The position numbers and the translations under genes are program-made. Positions 14,390-29,131 of a DNA stretch of 64,000 nucleotides are shown here, in pieces. Under the pieces are notes generated by a model, which saw nothing but the letters and a program-made list of their open reading frames with translations, did no database searches and was not told where the DNA came from. The DNA lies in contig OZ059894.1 in the NCBI GenBank assembly GCA_964057225.1, positions 2,852,001-2,916,000 of the forward strand, given 5' to 3'. How positions within the stretch are numbered: position 1 is the first letter of the stretch; every line of letters starts with the position of its first letter. This stretch comes from Auanema rhodensis (Eukaryota > Nematoda > Chromadorea > Rhabditida > Rhabditidae).

Positions 14390-15442
14390 GCACCGAGATA
14401 TCAACTGATATAAGTTCACACTTATATCCTCGATTTTCACCCTGAAGAATTAATTTTTTCGTTGAATAACATTGTCCATCGTCTTTGCCTTGAAAGAAGG
14501 AATCTAAAAACATCTACTTTTTGCTAAATTATTTTGAAATTTTTCGAAAAAATTTTTGTCAAAATGTTTTTGGAAGCAATGTTGAGTGTACATGGAAACT
14601 CAACATACACTAATGCATCATTTTTCAAACGATCATAATTAATTTTTGTATTAAGCGTTTTTCAATGTAGTATAGTGCTTTCGATGCGGATTTTTAAGCT
14701 GCGTCGATCTGTGTTATCAGATTTGCGCTAGCTTAAAAATGCACCGAGATATCAACTGATATAAGTTCACACTTATATCCTCGATTTTCACCCTGAAGAA
14801 TTAATTTTTTCGTTGAATAACATTGTCCATCGTCTTTGCCTTGAAAAAAGGAATCTAAAAACATCTACTTTTTGCTAAATTATTCCGAAATTTTTCGAAA
14901 AAATTTTTGTCAAAATGTTTTTGGAAGCAATGTTGAGTGTACATGGAAACTCAACATACACTAATGCATCATTTTTCAAACGATCATAATTAATTTTTGT
15001 ATTAAACGTTTCTCAATGTAGTATAGTGCATTCGATGCGGATTTTCAAGCTGCGTCGATCTGTGTTATCAGATTTGCGCTAGCTTAAAAATGCACCGAGA
15101 TATCAACTGATATAAGTTCACACTTATATCCTCGATTTTCACCCCGAAGAATTAATTTTTTCGTTGAAAAACATTGTCCATCGTCTTTGCCTTGAAGAAA
15201 GGAATCTAAAAACATCTACTTTTTGCTAAATTATTTCGAAATTTTTCGAAAAAATTTTTGTCAAAATGTTTTTGGAAGCAATGTTGAGTGTACATGGAAA
15301 CTCAACATACACTAATGCATCATTTTTCAAACGATCATAACTAATTTTTGTATTGAGCGTTTTTCAATGTAGTAAAGTGCATTCGATGCGGATTTTCAAC
15401 CTGCGTCGATCTGTGTTATCAGATTTGCGCTAGCTTAAAAAT
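14390..15442. repeat. Junction monomers 42-44 between HOR families
   Basis: Three units separate the 16-mer from the next HOR. Unit 42 has gaaagaagg near 105-112, 250T and a private change (gtgctttcg). Unit 43 combines tattccg with 250T, 266A and 272C. Unit 44 is the last unit in the window of the class with 54C, 78A, 106G, 264G, 284A and 309C, and it matches the unit at 13688 four monomers earlier. This stretch looks like remnants of the left-hand family joined by unequal exchange. Confidence 0.8.
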
Positions 15443-18400
15443 GCACCGAGATATCAACTGATATAAGTTCACACATATATCCTCGATTTTCACCCTGAAG
15501 AATTAATTTTTTCGTTGAATAACATTGTCCATCGTCTTTGCCTTGAAAAAAGGAATCTAAAAACATCTACTTTTCGCTAAATTATTTTGAAATTTTTCGA
15601 AAAAATTTTTGTCAAAATGTTTTTGGAAGCAATGTTGAGTGTACATGGAAACTCAACATACACTAATGCATCATTTTTCAAACGATCATAACTAATTTTT
15701 GTATTAAGCGTTTTTCAATGTAGTATAGTGCATTCGATGCGGACTTTCAAGCTGCGTCGATCTGTGTTATCAGATTTGCGCTAGCTTAAAAATGCACCGA
15801 GATATCAACTGATATAAGTTCACACTTATATCCTCGATTTTCACCCTGAAGAATTAATTTTTTCGATGAATAACATTGTCCATCGTCTTTGCCTTGAAAA
15901 AAGGAATCTAAAAACATCTACTTTTCGCTAAATTATTTTGAAATTTTTCGAAAAAATTTTTGTCAAAATGTTTTTGGAAGCAATGTTGAGTGTACATGGA
16001 AACTCAACATACACTAATGCATCATTTTTCAAACGATCATAACTAATTTTTGTATTAAGCGTTTTTCAATGTAGTATAGTGCATTCGATGCGGACTTTCA
16101 AGCTGCGTCGATCTGTGTTATCAGATTTGCGCTAGCTTAAAAATGCACCGAGATATCAACTGATATAAGTTCACACTTATATCCTCGATTTTCACCCTGA
16201 AGAATTAATTTTTTCGTTGAATTACATTGTCCATCGTCTTTGCCTTGAAAAAAGGAATCTAAAAACATCTACTTTTCGCTAAATTATTTTGAAATTTTTC
16301 GAAAAAATTTTTGTCAAAATGTTTTTGGAAGCAATGTTGAGTGTACATGGAAATTCAACATACACTAATGCATCATTTTTCAAACGATCATAACTAATTT
16401 TTGTATTAAGCGTTTTTCAATGTAGTATAGTGCATTCGATGCGGATTTTTAAGCTGCGTCGATCTGTGTTATCAGATTTGCGCTAGCTTAAAAATGCACC
16501 GAGATATCAACTGATATAAGTTCACACTTATATCCTCGATTTTCACCCTGAAGAATTAATTTTTTCGTTGAATAACATTGTCCATCGTCTTTGCCTTGAA
16601 AAAAGGAATCTAAAAACATCTACTTTCTGCTAAATTATTTTGAAATTTTTCGAAAAAATTTTTGTCAAAATGTTTTTGAAAGCAATGTTGAGTGTACATG
16701 GAAACTCAACATACACTAATGCATCATTTTTCAAACGATCATAACTAATTTTTGTATTAAGCGTTTTTCAATGTAGTATAGTGCATTCGATGCGGATTTT
16801 TAAGCTGCGTCGAGCTGTGTTATCAGATTTGCGCTAGCTTAAAAATGCACCGAGATATCAACTGATATAAGTTCACACTTATATCCTCGATGTTCACCCT
16901 GAAGAATTAGTTTTTTCGTTGAATAACATTGTCCATCGTCTTTGCCTTGAAAAAAGGAATCTAAAAACATCTACTTTTCGCTAAATTATTTTGAAATTTT
17001 TCGAAAAAATTTTTGTCAAAATGTTTTTGGAAGCAATGTTGAGTGTACATGGAAACTCAACATACACTAATGCATCATTTTTCAAACGATCATAACTAAT
17101 TTTTGTATTAAGCGTTTTTCAATGTAGTATAGTGCATTCGATGCGGACTTTCAAGCTGCGTCGATCTGTGTTATCAGATTTGCGCTAGCTTAAAAATGCA
17201 CCGAGATATCAACTGATATAAGTTCACACTTATATCCTCGATTTTCACCCTGAAGAATTAATTTTTTCGATGAATAACATTGTCCATCGTCTTTGCCTTG
17301 AAAAAAGGAATCTAAAAACATCTACTTTTCGCTAAATTATTTTGAAATTTTTCGAAAAAATTTTTGTCAAAATGTTTTTGGAAGCAATGTTGAGTGTACA
17401 TGGAAACTCAACATACACTAATGCATCATTTTTCAAACGATCATAACTAATTTTTGTATTAAGCGTTTTTCAATGTAGTATAGTGCATTCGATGCGGACT
17501 TTCAAGCTGCGTCGATCTGTGTTATCAGATTTGCGCTAGCTTAAAAATGCACCGAGATATCAACTGATATAAGTTCACACTTATATCCTCGATTTTCACC
17601 CTGAAGAATTAATTTTTTCGTTGAATTACATTGTCCATCGTCTTTGCCTTGAAAAAAGGAATCTAAAAACATCTACTTTTCGCTAAATTATTTTGAAATT
17701 TTTCGAAAAAATTTTTGTCAAAATGTTTTTGGAAGCAATGTTGAGTGTACATGGAAATTCAACATACACTAATGCATCATTTTTCAAACGATCATAACTA
17801 ATTTTTGTATTAAGCGTTTTTCAATGTAGTATAGTGCATTCGATGCGGATTTTTAAGCTGCGTCGATCTGTGTTATCAGATTTGCGCTAGCTTAAAAATG
17901 CACCGAGATATCAACTGATATAAGTTCACACTTATATCCTCGATTTTCACCCTGAAGAATTAATTTTTTCGTTGAATAACATTGTCCATCGTCTTTGCCT
18001 TGAAAAAAGGAATCTAAAAACATCTACTTTCTGCTAAATTATTTTGAAATTTTTCGAAAAAATTTTTGTCAAAATGTTTTTGAAAGCAATGTTGAGTGTA
18101 CATGGAAATTCAACATACACTAATGCATCATTTTTCAAACGATCATAACTAATTTTTGTATTAAGCGTTTTTCAATGTAGTATAGTGCATTCGATGCGGA
18201 TTTTTAAGCTGCGTCGATCTGTGTTATCAGATTTGCGCTAGCTTAAAAATGCACCGAGATATCAACTGATATAAGTTCACACTTATATCCTCGATTTTCA
18301 CCCTGAAGAATTAATTTTTTCGTTGAATAACATTGTCCATCGTCTTTGCCTTGAAAAAAGGAATCTAAAAACATTTACTTTCTGCTAAATTATTTTGAAA

Positions 18401-20005
18401 TTTTTCGAAAAAATTTTTGTCAAAATGTTTTTGAAAGCAATGTTGAGTGTACATGGAAACTCAACATACACTAATGCATCATTTTTCAAACGATCATAAC
18501 TAATTTTTGTATTAAGCGTTTTTCAATGTAGTATAGTGCATTCGATGCGGATTTTTAAGCTGCGTCGAGCTGTGTTATCAGATTTGCGCTAGCTTAAAAA
18601 TGCACCGAGATATCAACTGATATAAGTTCACACTTATATCCTCGATGTTCACCCTGAAGAATTAGTTTTTTCGTTGAATAACATTGTCCATCGTCTTTGC
18701 CTTGAAAAAAGGAATCTAAAAACATCTACTTTTCGCTAAATTATTTTGAAATTTTTCGAAAAAATTTTTGTCAAAATGTTTTTGGAAGCAATGTTGAGTG
18801 TACATGGAAACTCAACATACACTAATGCATCATTTTTCAAACGATCATAACTAATTTTTGTATTAAGCGTTTTTCAATGTAGTATAGTGCATTCGATGCG
18901 GACTTTCAAGCTGCGTCGATCTGTGTTATCAGATTTGCGCTAGCTTAAAAATGCACCGAGATATCAACTGATATAAGTTCACACTTATATCCTCGATTTT
19001 CACCCTGAAGAATTAATTTTTTCGATGAATAACATTGTCCATCGTCTTTGCCTTGAAAAAAGGAATCTAAAAACATCTACTTTTCGCTAAATTATTTTGA
19101 AATTTTTCGAAAAAATTTTTGTCAAAATGTTTTTGGAAGCAATGTTGAGTGTACATGGAAACTCAACATACACTAATGCATCATTTTTCAAACGATCATA
19201 ACTAATTTTTGTATTAAGCGTTTTTCAATGTAGTATAGTGCATTCGATGCGGACTTTCAAGCTGCGTCGATCTGTGTTATCAGATTTGCGCTAGCTTAAA
19301 AATGCACCGAGATATCAACTGATATAAGTTCACACTTATATCCTCGATTTTCACCCTGAAGAATTAATTTTTTCGTTGAATTACATTGTCCATCGTCTTT
19401 GCCTTGAAAAAAGGAATCTAAAAACATCTACTTTTCGCTAAATTATTTTGAAATTTTTCGAAAAAATTTTTGTCAAAATGTTTTTGGAAGCAATGTTGAG
19501 TGTACATGGAAATTCAACATACACTAATGCATCATTTTTCAAACGATCATAACTAATTTTTGTATTAAGCGTTTTTCAATGTAGTATAGTGCATTCGATG
19601 CGGATTTTTAAGCTGCGTCGATCTGTGTTATCAGATTTGCGCTAGCTTAAAAATGCACCGAGATATCAACTGATATAAGTTCACACTTATATCCTCGATT
19701 TTCACCCTGAAGAATTAATTTTTTCGTTGAATAACATTGTCCATCGTCTTTGCCTTGAAAAAAGGAATCTAAAAACATCTACTTTTTGCTAAATTATTTT
19801 GAAATTTTTCGAAAAAATTTTTGTCAAAATGTTTTTGAAAGCAATGTTGAGTGTACATGGAAACTCAACATACACTAATGCATCATTTTTCAAACGATCA
19901 TAACTAATTTTTGTATTAAGCGTTTTTCAATGTAGTATAGTGCATTCGATGCGGATTTTTAAGCTGCGTCGAGCTGTGTTATCAGATTTGCGCTAGCTTA
20001 AAAAT
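15443..20005. repeat. 4/5-monomer HOR (units 45-57)
   Basis: A recurring order is seen: a unit with 302C and 306C (actttcaagc), a 73A unit with the same tail, a unit with 79T and 210T, then a unit with tctgc at 131-135 and 184A. 15507-16704 matches 16911-18108 at 1,404 bp offset, and 16621-18030 matches 18376-19785 at 1,755 bp offset. The longer spacing is explained by the extra tctgc unit at 18251. In the second and third rounds the leading unit carries 46G and 64G, where the first round has 33A. Confidence 0.88.
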
Positions 20006-23000
20006 GCACCGAGATATCAACTGATATAAGTTCACACTTATATCCTCGATGTTCACCCTGAAGAATTAGTTTTTTCGTTGAATAACATTGTCCTTCGTCT
20101 TTGCCTTGAAAAAAGGAATCTAAAAACATCTACTTTTCGCTAAATTATTTTGAAATTTTTCGAAAAAATTTTTGTCAAAATGTTTTTGGAAGCAATGTTG
20201 AGTGTACATGGAAACTCAACATACACTAATGCATCATTTTTCAAACGATCATAACTAATTTTTGTATTAAGCGTTTTCCAATGTAGTATAGTGCATTCGA
20301 TGCGGATTTTTAAGCTGCGTCGATCTGTGTTTTCAGATTTGCGCTAGCTTAAAAAAGCACCGAGATATCAACTGATATAAGTTCACACTTATATCCTCGA
20401 TTTTCACCCTGAAGAATTAATTTTTTCGTTGAATAACATTGTCCATCGTCTTTGCCTTGAAAAAAGGAATCTAAAAACATCTACTTTTTGCTAAATTATT
20501 TTGAAATTTTTCGAAAAAATTTTTGTCAAAATGTTTTTGGAAGCAATGTTGAGTGTACATGGAAACTCAACATACACTAATGCATCATTTTTCAAACGAT
20601 CATAATTAATTTTTATATTAAGCGTTTTCCAATGTAGTATAGTGCATTCGATGCGGATTTTTAAGCTGCGTCGATCTGTGTTTTCAGATTTGCGCTAGCT
20701 TAAAAAAGCACCGAGATATCAACTGATATAAGTTCACACTTATATCCTCGATTTTCACCCTGAAGAATTAATTTTTTCGTTGAATAACATTGTCCATCGT
20801 CTTTGCCTTGAAAAAAGGAATCTAAAAACATCTACTTTTTGCTAAATTATTTTGAAATTTTTCGAAAAAATTTTTGTCAAAATGTTTTTGGAAGCAATGT
20901 TGAGTGTACATGGAAACTCAACATACACTAATGCATCATTTTTCAAACGATCATAATTAATTTTTATATTAAACGTTTTTCAATGTAGTATAGTGCATTC
21001 GATGCGGATTTTCAAGCTGCGTCGATCTGTGTTATCAGATTTGCGCTAGCTTAAAAATGCACCGAGATATCAACTGATATAAGTTCACACTTATATCCTC
21101 GATTTTCACCCTGAAGAATTAATTTTTTCGTTGAATAACATTGTCCATCGTCTTTGCCTTGAAAAAAGGAATCTAAAAACATCTACTTTTTGCTAAATTA
21201 TCTTGATATTTTTCGAAAAAATTTTTGTCAAAATGTTTTTGGAAGCAATGTTGAGTGTACATGGAAACTCAACATACACTAATGCATCATTTTTCAAACG
21301 ATCATAACTAATTTTTGTATTAAACGTTTCTCAATGTAGTATAGTGCATTCGATGCGGATTTTCAAGCTGCGTCGATCTGTGTTATCAGATTTGCGCTAG
21401 CTTAAAAATGCACCGAGATATCAACTGATATAAGTTCACACTTATATCCTCGATTTTCACCCTGAAGAATTAATTTTTTCGTTGAATAACATTGTCCATC
21501 GTCTTTGCCTTGAAAAAAGGAATCTAAAAACATCTACTTTTTGCTAAATTATCTTGAAATTTTTCGAAAAAATTTTTGTCAAAATGTTTTTGGAAGCAAT
21601 GTTGAGTGTACATGGAAACTCAACATACACTAATGCATCATTTTTCAAACGATCATAACTAATTTTTGTATTGAGCGTTTTTCAATGTAGTATAGTGCAT
21701 TCGATGCGGATTTTTAAGCTGCGTCGATCTGTGTTATCAGATTTGCGCTAGCTTAAAAATGCACCGAGATATCAACTGATATAAGTTCACACTTATATCC
21801 TCGATTTTCACCCTGAAGAATTAATTTTTTCGTTGAATTACATTGTCCATCGTCTTTGCCTTGAAAAAAGGAATCTAAAAACATCTACTTTTCGCTAAAT
21901 TATTTTGAAATTTTTCGAAAAAATTTTTGTCAAAATGTTTTTGGAAGCAATGTTGAGTGTACATGGAAATTCAACATACACTAATGCATCATTTTTCAAA
22001 CGATCATAACTAATTTTTGTATTAAGCGTTTTTCAATGTAGTATAGTGCATTCGATGCGGATTTTTAAGCTGCGTCGATCTGTGTTATCAGATTTGCGCT
22101 AGCTTAAAAATGCACCGAGATATCAACTGATATAAGTTCACACTTATATCCTCGATTTTCACCCTGAAGAATTAATTTTTTCGTTGAATAACATTGTCCA
22201 CCGTCTTTGCCTTGAAAAAAGGAATCTAAAAACATCTACTTTTTGCTAAATTATTTTGAAATTTTTCGAAAAAATTTTTGTCAAAATGTTTTTGAAAGCA
22301 ATGTTGAGTGTACATGGAAACTCAACATACACTAATGCATCATTTTTCAAACGATCATAACTAATTTTTGTATAAAGCGTTTTTCAATGTAGTATAGTGC
22401 ATTCGATGCGGATTTTTAAGCTGCGTCGAGCTGTGTTATCAGATTTGCGCTAGCTTAAAAATGCACCGAGATATCAACTGATATAAGTTCACACTTATAT
22501 CCTCGATGTTCACCCTGAAGAATTAGTTTTTTCGTTGAATAACATTGTCCATCGTCTTTGCCTTGAAAAAAGGAATCTAAAAACATCTACTTTTCGCTAA
22601 ATTATTTTGAAATTTTTCGAAAAAATTTTTGTCAAAATGTTTTTGGAAGCAATGTTGAGTGTACATGGAAACTCAACATACACTAATGCATCATTTTTCA
22701 AACGATCATAACTAATTTTTGTATTAAGCGTTTTCCAATGTAGTATAGTGCATTCGATGCGGATTTTTAAGCTGCGTCGATCTGTGTTATCAGATTTGCG
22801 CTAGCTTAAAAAAGCACCGAGATATCAACTGATATAAGTTCACACTTATATCCTCGATTTTCACCCTGAAGAATTAATTTTTTCGTTGAATAACATTGTC
22901 CATCGTCTTTGCCTTGAAAAAAGGAATCTAAAAACATCTACTTTTTGCTAAATTATTTTGAAATTTTTCGAAAAAATTTTTGTCAAAATGTTTTTGGAAG

Positions 23001-24096
23001 CAATGTTGAGTGTACATGGAAACTCAACATACACTAATGCATCATTTTTCAAACAATCATAACTAATTTTTGTATTAAGCGTTTTTCAATGTAGTATAGT
23101 GCATTCGATGCGGATTTTCAAGCTGCGTCGAGCTGTGTTATCAGATTTGCGCTAGCTTAAAAATGCACCGAGATATCAACTGATATAATTTCACACATAT
23201 ATCCTCGATTTTCACCCTGAAGAATTAATTTTTTCGTTGAATAACATTGTCCATCGTCTTTGCCTTGAAAAAAGGAATCTAAAAACATCTACTTTTCGCT
23301 AAATTATCTTGATATTTTTCGAAAAAATTTTTGTCAAAATGTTTTTGGAAGCAATGTTGAGTGTACATGGAAACTCAACATACACTAATGCATCATTTTT
23401 CAAACGATCATAACTAATTTTTGTATTAAGCGTTTTTCAATGTAGTATAGTGCATTCGATGCGGATTTTTAAGCTGCGTCGATCTGTGTTATCAGATTTG
23501 CGCTAGCTTAAAAATGCACCGAGATATCAACTGATATAAGTTCACACTTATATCCTCGATTTTCACCCTGAAGAATTAATTTTTTCGTTGAATAACATTG
23601 TCCATCGTCTTTGCCTTGAAAAAAGGAATCTAAAAACATCTACTTTCTGCTAAATTATTTTGAAATTTTTCGAAAAAATTTTTGTCAAAATGTTTTTGGA
23701 AGCAATGTTGAGTGTACATGGAAACTCAACATACACTAATGCATCATTTTTCAAACGATCATAACTAATTTTTGTATTAAGCGTTTTTCAATGTAGTATA
23801 GTGCATTCGATGCGGATTTTTAAGCTGCGTCGATCTGTGTTATCAGATTTGCGCTAGCTTAAAAATGCACCGAGATATCAACTGATATAAGTTCACACTT
23901 ATATCCTCGATTTTCACCCTGAAGAATTAATTTTTTCGTTGAATAACATTGTCCATCGTCTTTGCCTTGAAAAAAGGAATCTAAAAACATCTACTTTTCG
24001 CTAAATTATTTTGAAATTTTTTGAAAAAATTTTTGTCAAAATGTTTTTGGAAGCAATGTTGAGTGTACATGGAAACTCAACATACACTAATGCATC
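20006..24096. repeat. Mixed stretch of short local duplications (units 58-69)
   Basis: No long HOR is seen. Units 58 and 59 share ttttccaatg, ttttcag and a terminal A at 351; units 59 and 60 share 250T and tttttat. Units 63-65 (21761-22813) repeat the order of units 56-58, namely 79T with 210T, then 184A with 319G, then 46G with 64G, at 2,457 bp (7 x 351). Unit 67 (23165) has 25T and 33A, a combination seen again only from 37.9 kb onward. Unit 69 (23867) is the first with 156T. I read this as the overlap of several families. Confidence 0.75.
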
Positions 24097-27057
24097 ATTT
24101 TTCAAACGATCATAACTAATTTTTGTATTAAGCGTTTTTCAATGTAGTATAGTGCATTCGATGCGGATTTTTAAGCTGCGTCGATCTGTGTTATCAGATT
24201 TGCGCTAGCTTAAAAATGCACCGAGATATCAACTGATATAAGTTCACACTTATATCCTCGATTTTCACCCTGAAGAATTAATTTTTTCGTTGAATAACAT
24301 TGTCCATCGTCTTTGCCTTGAAAAAAGAAATCTAAAAACATCTACTTTTTGCTAAATTATCTTGAAATTTTTCGAAAAAATTTTTGTCAAAATGTTTTTG
24401 GAAGCAATGTTGAGTGTACATGGAAACTCAACATACACTAATGCATTATTTTTCAAACGATCATAACTAATTTTTGTATTAAGCGTTTTTCAATGTAGTA
24501 TAGTGCATTCGATGCGGATTTTTAAGCTGCGTCGATCTGTGTTATCAGATTTGCGCTAGCTTAAAAATGCACCGAGATATCATCTGATATAAGTTCACAC
24601 TTATATCCTCGATTTTCACCCTGAAGAATTAATTTTTTCGTTGAATAACATTGTCCATCGTCTTTGCCTTGAAAAAAGGAATCTGAAAACATCTACTTTT
24701 TGCTAAATTATCTTGAAATTTTTCGAAAAAATTTTTGTCAAAATGTTTTTGGAAGCAATGTTGAGTGTACATGGAAACTCAACATACACTAATGCATCAT
24801 TTTTCAAACGATCATAACTAATTTTTGTATTGAGCGTTTTTCAATGTAGTATAGTGCATTCGATGCGGATTTTCAAGCTGCGTCGATCTGTGTTATCAGA
24901 TTTGCGCTAGCTTAAAAATGCACCGAGATATCAACTGATATAAGTTCACACTTATATCCTCGATTTTCACCCTGAAGAATTAATTTTTTGGTTGAATAAC
25001 ATTGTCCATCGTCTTCGCCTTGAAAAAAGGAATCTAAAAACATCTACTTTTCGCTAAATTATTTTGAAATTTTTCGAAAAAAATTTTGTCAAAATGTTTT
25101 TGGAAGCAATGTTGAGTGTACATGGAAACTCAACATACACTAATGCATCATTTTTCAAACGATCATAACTAATTTTTGTATTAAGCGTTTTTCAATGTAG
25201 TATAGTGCATTCGATGCGGATTTTTAAGCTGCGTCGAGCTGTGTTATCAGATTTGCGCTAGCTTAAAAATGCACCGAGATATCAACTGATATAAGTTCAC
25301 ACTTATATCCTCGATTTTCACCCTGAAGAATTAATTTTTTCGTTGAATAACATTGTCCATCGTCTTTGCCTTGAAAAAAGGAATCTAAAAACATCTACTT
25401 TTTGCTAAATTATTTTGAAATTTTTCGAAAAAATTTTTGTCAAAATGTTTTTGGAAGCAATGTTGAGTGTACATGGAAACTCAACATACACTAATGCATC
25501 ATTTTTCAAACGATCATAATTAATTTTTATATTAAACGTTTCTCAATGTAGTATAGTGCATTCGATGCGGATTTTCAAGCTGCGTCGATCTGTGTTATCA
25601 GATTTGCGCTAGCTTAAAAATGCACCGAGATATCAACTGATATAAGTTCACACTTATATCCTCGATTTTCACCCTGAAGAATTAATTTTTTCGTTGAATA
25701 ACATTGTCCATCGTATTTGCCTTGAAAAAAGGAATCTAAAAACATCTACTTTTTGCTAAATTATCTTGATATTTTTCGAAAAAATTTTTGTCAAAATGTT
25801 TTTGGAAGCAATGTTGAGTGTACATGGAAACTCAACATACACTAATGCATTATTTTTCAAACGATCATAACTAATTTTTGTATTAAGCGTTTTTCAATGT
25901 AGTATAGTGCATTCGATGCGGATTTTTAAGCTGCGTCGATCTGTGTTATCAGATTTGCGCTAGCTTAAAAATGCACCGAGATATCAACTGATATAAGTTC
26001 ACACTTATATCCTCGATTTTCACCCTGAAGAATTAATTTTTTCGTTGAATAACATTGTCCATCGTCTTTGCCTTGAAAAAAGAAATCTAAAAACATCTAC
26101 TTTTTGCTAAATTATCTTGAAATTTTTCGAAAAAATTTTTGTCAAAATGTTTTTGGAAGCAATGTTGAGTGTACATGGAAACTCAACATACACTAATGCA
26201 TTATTTTTCAAACGATCATAACTAATTTTTGTATTAAGCGTTTTTCAATGTAGTATAGTGCATTCGATGCGGATTTTTAAGCTGCGTCGATCTGTGTTAT
26301 CAGATTTGCGCTAGCTTAAAAATGCACCGAGATATCATCTGATATAAGTTCACACTTATATCCTCGATTTTCACCCTGAAGAATTAATTTTTTCGTTGAA
26401 TAACATTGTCCATCGTCTTTGCCTTGAAAAAAGGAATCTAAAAACATCTACTTTTTGCTAAATTATCTTGAAATTTTTCGAAAAAATTTTTGTCAAAATG
26501 TTTTTGGAAGCAATGTTGAGTGTACATGGAAACTCAACATACACTAATGCATCATTTTTCAAACGATCATAACTAATTTTTGTATTGAGCGTTTTTCAAT
26601 GTAGTATAGTGCATTCGATGCGGATTTTCAAGCTGCGTCGATCTGTGTTATCAGATTTGCGCTAGCTTAAAAATGCACCGAGATATCAACTGATATAAGT
26701 TCACACTTATATCCTCGATTTTCACCCTGAAGAATTAATTTTTTGGTTGAATAACATTGTCCATCGTCTTCGCCTTGAAAAAAGGAATCTAAAAACATCT
26801 ACTTTTCGCTAAATTATTTTGAAATTTTTCGAAAAAAATTTTGTCAAAATGTTTTTGGAAGCAATGTTGAGTGTACATGGAAACTCAACATACACTAATG
26901 CATCATTTTTCAAACGATCATAACTAATTTTTGTATTAAGCGTTTTTCAATGTAGTATAGTGCATTCGATGCGGATTTTTAAGCTGCGTCGAGCTGTGTT
27001 ATCAGATTTGCGCTAGCTTAAAAATGCACCGAGATATCAACTGATATAAGTTCACAC
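24097..27057. repeat. 5-monomer HOR (units 70-72 repeated as 75-77)
   Basis: 24097-25302 matches 25852-27057 at 1,755 bp offset. Shared rare markers, in order, are 111A (aaaagaaatc), atcatctg at 11-18, then ggttg at 71-75 with cttcgcc near 94-100 and cgaaaaaaatttt. One difference stands out: atctgaaaac in unit 71 versus atctaaaaac in unit 76. The clustering of three rare markers in the same order makes duplication certain. Confidence 0.92.
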
Positions 27058-28429
27058 ATATATCCTCGATTTTCACCCTGAAGAATTAATTTTTTCGTTG
27101 AATAACATTGTCCATCGTCTTTGCCTTGAAAAAAGGAATCTAAAAACATCTACTTTTCGCTAAATTATTTTGAAATTTTTCGAAAAAAATTTTGTCAAAA
27201 TGTTTTTGGAAGCAATGTTGAGTGTACATGGAAACTCAACATACACTAATGCATCATTTTTCAAACGATCATAACTAATTTTTGTATTGAGCGTTTTTCA
27301 ATGTAGTATAGTGCATTCGATGCGGATTTTCAAGCTGCGTCGATCTGTGTTATCAGATTTGCGCTAGCTTAAAAATGCACCGAGATATCAACTGATATAA
27401 GTTCACACTTATATCCTCGATTTTCACCCTGAAGAATTAATTTTTTGGTTGAATAACATTGTCCATCGTCTTTGCCTTGAAAAAAGGAATCTAAAAACAT
27501 CTACTTTTCGCTAAATTATTTTGAAATTTTTCGAAAAAAATTTTGTCAAAATGTTTTTGGAAGCAATGTTGAGTGTACATGGAAACTCAACATACACTAA
27601 TGCATCATTTTTCAAACGATCATAACTAATTTTTGTATTAAGCGTTTTTCAATGTAGTATAGTGCATTCGATGCGGATTTTTAAGCTGCGTCGAGCTGTG
27701 TTATCAGATTTGCGCTAGCTTAAAAATGCACCGAGATATCAACTGATATAAGTTCACACATATATCCTCGATTTTCACCCTGAAGAATTAATTTTTTCGT
27801 TGAATAACATTGTCCATCGTCTTTGCCTTGAAAAAAGGAATCTAAAAACATCTACTTTTCGCTAAATTAATTTGAAATTTTTCGAAAAAATTTTTGTCAA
27901 AATGTTTTTGGAAGCAATGTTGAGTGTACATGGAAACTCAACATACACTAATGCATCATTTTTCAAACGATCATAACTAATTTTTGTATTAAGCGTTTTT
28001 CAATGTAGTATAGTGCATTCGATGCGGACTTTCAAGCTGCGTCGATCTGTGTTATCAGATTTGCGCTAGCTTAAAAATGCACCGAGATATCAACTGATAT
28101 AAGTTCACACTTATATCCTCGATTTTCACCCTGAAGAATTAATTTTTTCGTTGAATAACATTGTCCATCGTCTTTGCCTTGAAAAAAGGAATCTAAAAAC
28201 ATCTACTTTTCGCTAAATTATTTTGAAATTTTTCGAAAAAATTTTTGTCAAAATGTTTTTGGAAGCAATGTTGAGTGTACATGGAAACTCAACATACACT
28301 AATGCATCATTTTTCAAACTATCATAACTAATTTTTGTATTAAGCGTTTTTCAATGTAGTATAGTGCATTCGATGCGGATTTTTAAGCTGCGTCGATCTG
28401 TGTTATCAGATTTGCGCTAGCTTAAAAAT
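27058..28429. repeat. Alternating dimer and transitional monomers (units 78-81)
   Basis: Units 77 and 79 both have 71G (ggttg), cgaaaaaaatttt and 319G, while units 78 and 80 both have 33A, suggesting a 702-bp dimer step. Unit 80 has a private A (aattaatttg) and the 302C/306C tail seen in the 15-20 kb family. Unit 81 is consensus-like except for 242T (caaactatc), a marker that becomes frequent in the D units from 31 kb. Confidence 0.78.
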
Positions 28430-29131
28430 GCACCGAGATATCAACTGATATAAGTTCACACTTATATCCTCGATTTTCACCCTGAAGAATTAATTTTTTC
28501 GTTGAATAACATTGTCCATCGTCTTTGCCTTGAAAAAAGGAATCTAAAAACATCTACTTTTTGCTGAATTATTTTGAAATTTTTCGAAAAAATTTTTGTC
28601 AAAATGTTTTTGGAAGCAATGTTGAGTGTACATGGAAACTCAACATACACTAATGCATCATTTTTCAAACGATCATAACTAATTTTTGTATTAAGCGTTT
28701 TTCAATGTAGTATAGTGCATTCGATGCGGATTTTTAAGCTGCGTCGATCTGTGTTATCCGATTTGCGCTAGCTGAAAAATGCACCGAGATATCAACTGAT
28801 ATAAGTTCACACTTATATCCTCGATTTTCACCCTGAAGAATTAATTTTTTCGTTGAATAACATTGTCCATCGTCTTTGCCTTGAAAAAAGGAATCTAAAA
28901 ACATCTACTTTTTGCTGAATTATTTTGAAATTTTTCGAAAAAATTTTTGTCAAAATGTTTTTGGAAGCAATGTTGAGTGTACATGGAAACTCAACATACA
29001 CTAATGCATCATTTTTCAAACGATCATAACTAATTTTTGTATTAAGCGTTTTTCAATGTAGTATAGTGCATTCGATGCGGATTTTTAAGCTGCGTCGATC
29101 TGTGTTATCAGATTTGCGCTAGCTTAAAAAT
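28430..29131. repeat. Two-monomer local duplication with 137G (units 82-83)
   Basis: Units 82 and 83 alone carry tttgctgaat, with 137 A to G. They are otherwise alike except at the tail, where unit 82 has 330C and 345G and unit 83 does not. The 137G change removes a minus-strand stop codon, which opens a 63-codon frame in each unit (28477-28668 and 28828-29019). I do not consider those frames genes. Confidence 0.88.

Noticed and set aside
28477-29019. Two identical 63-codon minus-strand reading frames, 351 bp apart
   Set aside because: They appear only because 137 A to G removes a stop in units 82 and 83. They begin with TTG, have no recognisable domain, and all other units carry stops in that frame. 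They are satellite sequence.
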